Notes under the pieces: model-generated
What the model was told of the DNA's origin: nothing
What the model saw: the letters and a program-made list of their open reading frames with translations, nothing else
Database searches by the model: none
Source: Liquidambar formosana
Lineage: Eukaryota > Streptophyta > Magnoliopsida > Saxifragales > Altingiaceae
Assembly: GCA_039720395.1 (NCBI GenBank)
Contig: CM077823.1
Coordinates: forward strand, 11,736,107-11,800,106
Length of the DNA stretch: 64,000 nucleotides
Reading direction: 5' to 3'
Position numbers and translations under genes: made by a program
In this document: piece by piece, positions 61,891-64,000 of the stretch
Position numbering within the stretch: position 1 is the stretch's first letter
Layout: every line of letters starts with the position of its first letter

Positions 61891-62350
61891 TTAAGTTCGT
61901 ATCAGTGTCCAATGATCCAAATTTGTATTTTTAATACCATTTGCAGTGATGATTTTTGAAGGGGGGAAAAAATTCCCATAAGAAAAGTTTGCAATTTTCC
62001 ACATAAGAAGACAAACCAAGAGGCAAACTGAATCACCATAATAGTCCAATTTGTTGTATGAGCTCGCATAAATGACAAAAATGGATGATGGATCTTTATG
62101 ACCAAGCCTTCTCACAGGAATATAGGGTAACAACATTGCAATTGCCTTCAGGTAGCACCAGCCTAAACTAGCGGCAAAGTTTATATGGTATAAAAGAGAT
62201 TTTTTAGATTCATCCGCGTTGGGTGTTTGCCGGCATTGAACCGAAGAAATGGTAAAAGAGCCTTCAATTACTTCTTGAAGACCCACAAGTGCGTTCTTGC
62301 TCGAGGCATGCTCTGTCTGAGAAGAAGTAGGATTTCTTTTTTCTTCTTCA
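61891..62350 (-). other. Unrecognised open reading frame, possible exon
   Basis: A minus-strand frame open from about 62350 to 61891 reads SSQTEHASSKNALVGLQEVI, then SVQCRQTPNADESKK, LLYHINFAASLGWCYLKAI and a second half rich in hydrophobic residues. The first ~80 codons look like real protein and are GC-richer than the flanks. I do not recognise the family. It could be a host exon or a remnant; the later half may be intronic. Confidence 0.35.
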
Positions 62351-62454
62351 AATTCAGGTTAGGTATGTGTAAAGTTACTTAAATGTTGTTTAATGTGGGC
62401 CATTGATCTCCTCTTAACGGACGAGATTTTTTGGGAAAAGGATAAGGCAAGATC

Positions 62455-62695
62455 ACACATTGGTACGACTGAATAAAGGTGATAAAAGGACATAAAACTA
62501 ATAAACATACTATACTTTAAAATGCTAAACGACTTTTAAGCAAGTAAAACCTGCTAATGTACTACAAGACCACCACACATTGGCATGACTGAATAGAAAT
62601 GATGAAGTAAGGCATAAGATTGACAAACTTACCATACTCTAAAAACTTATGCGAATTTTGAAGATGCAAAACCTTACTTATATATCACTGCTAAC
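62455..62695. repeat. ~120-bp direct duplication
   Basis: Two copies start cacattggtacgactgaata and cacattggcatgactgaata and continue with similar text to agtaaaacc / gcaaaacc. Confidence 0.75.
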
Positions 62696-63135
62696 ACCCC
62701 TTATCTGATGTGGGACAAGATTCCTCTCAATGTTTGCACATAAGAACCTATTCACAAATTAACATCTACACAAATGGTATATATTAATTAGTAAATCTAA
62801 CCAAAATTGATAATAGCTTAAAATTGCATTAATGTTATACCTTTAGTAGGCATTATCACATCTATTTGGTATTTAATTCTGCATTTTACACATTATACAT
62901 GAGTTCTCTTGATACATGCTCTTATGCTTAAAGTTGTGTATTAATGCGTGTTTTATTTTTGTAGGAAGCCAATTTCCTATGGTCAAGCATTCTTTATTTA
63001 TTTGGAACTATATGGAAACTTTGCAAGGTTGAAGTGCATTAATTTTAGAAGATTTTAGAGAAGGAATTGGCAACCCCAAAGTTGGAAAGAATATTGAAAA
63101 GGAAGTTTGGAGCAGTTTAGGGAATTAGCCGTTTA
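62696..63135. other. No gene recognised
   Basis: AT-rich DNA leading into the Athila-like fragment; no upstream integrase core is seen. Confidence 0.45.
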
Positions 63136-63507
63136 GTGTGCACTCATATAATTTATTTGGAAGAGATTCAGCGAGATGATTATGGCAATTCTAGAATTTA
63201 CAAAGAACGAATGAAATTTTTTCATGACAAAAATATTTTGAGGAAATCTTTTAAACCATCTCAAAAAGTTCTTTTGTATAATTCTATATTGCATTTGTTT
63301 CCAGGTAAGCTAAGGTCGCGTTGGACAGGACCATTTGTGGTTAAAACTGTTTTTCCTCATGGAGCTATTGAGATTAAAAATCCCAAGAATGGTAATATTT
63401 TTAAAGTTAAGGGACAATGTCTTAAACCATTTCTTAAGAATTTTTCACCTGAGGATGAGTCCATTGATTTGGTGGATCCTGTCTACCAGGATTTATCAAG
63501 CCCTTAA
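63136..63507 (+). pseudogene. pol (INT): Athila-like Ty3/gypsy integrase C-terminus
   Basis: From about 63157 the frame reads LEEIQRDDYGNSRIYKERMK, FHDKNI, FKPSQKVLLYNSILHLFPGK, LRSRWTGPFVVKTVFPHGAI and FKVKGQCLKPF. This is the C-terminal end of Athila-type integrases (the 'LFPGKLRSRWSGPF' block that helps bind DNA). The catalytic core and everything upstream are absent, so it is a fragment although its frame is uninterrupted. The following region fits the Athila pol-to-3' layout. Confidence 0.88.
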
Positions 63508-64000
63508 TTAGTTCGTTTGTATTAGTGTCTGTGTCGTAGTTAGTTAGTTAATTTGTTTGCTTTTTATTATTTTTTTTTTCCCTTTTGTTTTTTGTGTCTA
63601 ACCCATTTTGCAGGTATTAGAGTTTGTTTGTTTTTTTTTTGGTTCGCACCTCAAGGTACTCTCCATGATCTCTACTACTTTGTTTTTCTTTGTTTACATT
63701 GAGGACAATGTATGTTTTAGGTTGTGGGGAGGGAATTTTGGTGTTGTGTTAGTTTATTTTGGTCTTAGTTAGTTTATGTTATTTTTCCAACAAAAAAAAA
63801 AAAAAAAGTTTAGTGGTTTACACATTTTTGGCTTAAAAATTTTGTTGCCTTAACATGATTATCTAGTTTGAAGTTCATTATGCTACTCCTGTTTAAAATT
63901 TTCCATTGAATTTCATACTCGGATTACATTGCACTTGCACTTTAGCTGCATGAATATGATTCTTGATTGAAGGGTAAAGATGATTTTGAAGATCTTGATG
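63508..64000 (+). mobile_element. Athila-like region downstream of pol
   Basis: The word ACATTGAGGACAATGT (63698-63713), an imperfect palindrome just ahead of a gtttgggg-like tract (gttgtggggaggg), is a landmark after pol in Athila elements. The element continues beyond the window, so its 3' LTR is not seen. Confidence 0.7.

Overview
The window is nuclear DNA of a flowering plant, almost certainly a eudicot. The evidence is spliced plant genes with GT/AG introns, very AT-rich noncoding DNA, and dense nested transposable elements of plant-only lineages (Tat and Athila Ty3/gypsy, CACTA with sub-terminal repeats, tRNA-derived SINE). I cannot name the species. Host coding content is low. There is one 5'-incomplete 11S-globulin-like cupin gene (2757-7538, with a 3.9 kb intron) and a decayed Dicer-like 2 exon (16495-16867). 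Two further exon-like stretches were not recognised. No rRNA or tRNA gene and no CRISPR was seen.

Layout. 1-9070: AT-rich DNA with the cupin gene. 9071-13467: a long LTR (family called LTR1 here) joined to an inverted piece of a second LTR family (LTR2) that carries a mariner-type MITE. 13468-22276: LINE remnant, a ~215-240 bp-arm hairpin, the DCL2 remnant and a 112-bp tandem repeat. 22277-31898: a second LTR1 copy, inverted, split by two insertions: an LTR2 solo LTR (5-bp duplication) and a 4.8 kb CACTA element (3-bp duplication). The CACTA carries pieces of three host genes: a CofD-family protein, a ROK1/RH57-type DEAD-box helicase and clathrin light chain. The uninterrupted copy at 9071-11915 gives the empty site for both insertions. 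32104-40735: a SINE, a split LTR2 copy, a complete non-coding copia-like element (33909-37971) and a Tat-type solo LTR. 40910-49730: a complete Tat-like Ty3/gypsy element with gag, no recognisable pol, and two tandem arrays ahead of its 3' LTR. 50477-60757: a 5'-truncated minus-strand Tat element with RT, two RNase H domains, integrase and 3' LTR. It also carries two spliced ORFs on the opposite strand, one with a plant mobile domain (PMD) and one DUF7745-like. 60758-61823: rearranged LTR1 pieces. 63157-64000: an Athila-like integrase C-terminus.

Working together: the Tat pol, gag, PBS and PPT belong to retrotransposition. The two antisense ORFs, the tandem arrays and the CGTACG-palindrome clusters in the LTRs are accessory parts of these elements. 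The coding parts of the minus-strand Tat element are broken, mostly by stops that fit C-to-T or G-to-A change at CGA, CAG and TGG codons, as expected after long methylation. The strongest candidates for a second look are the gene-capturing CACTA element, the hairpin beside a Dicer-like fragment, and the Tat element with paired antisense PMD and DUF7745 ORFs.
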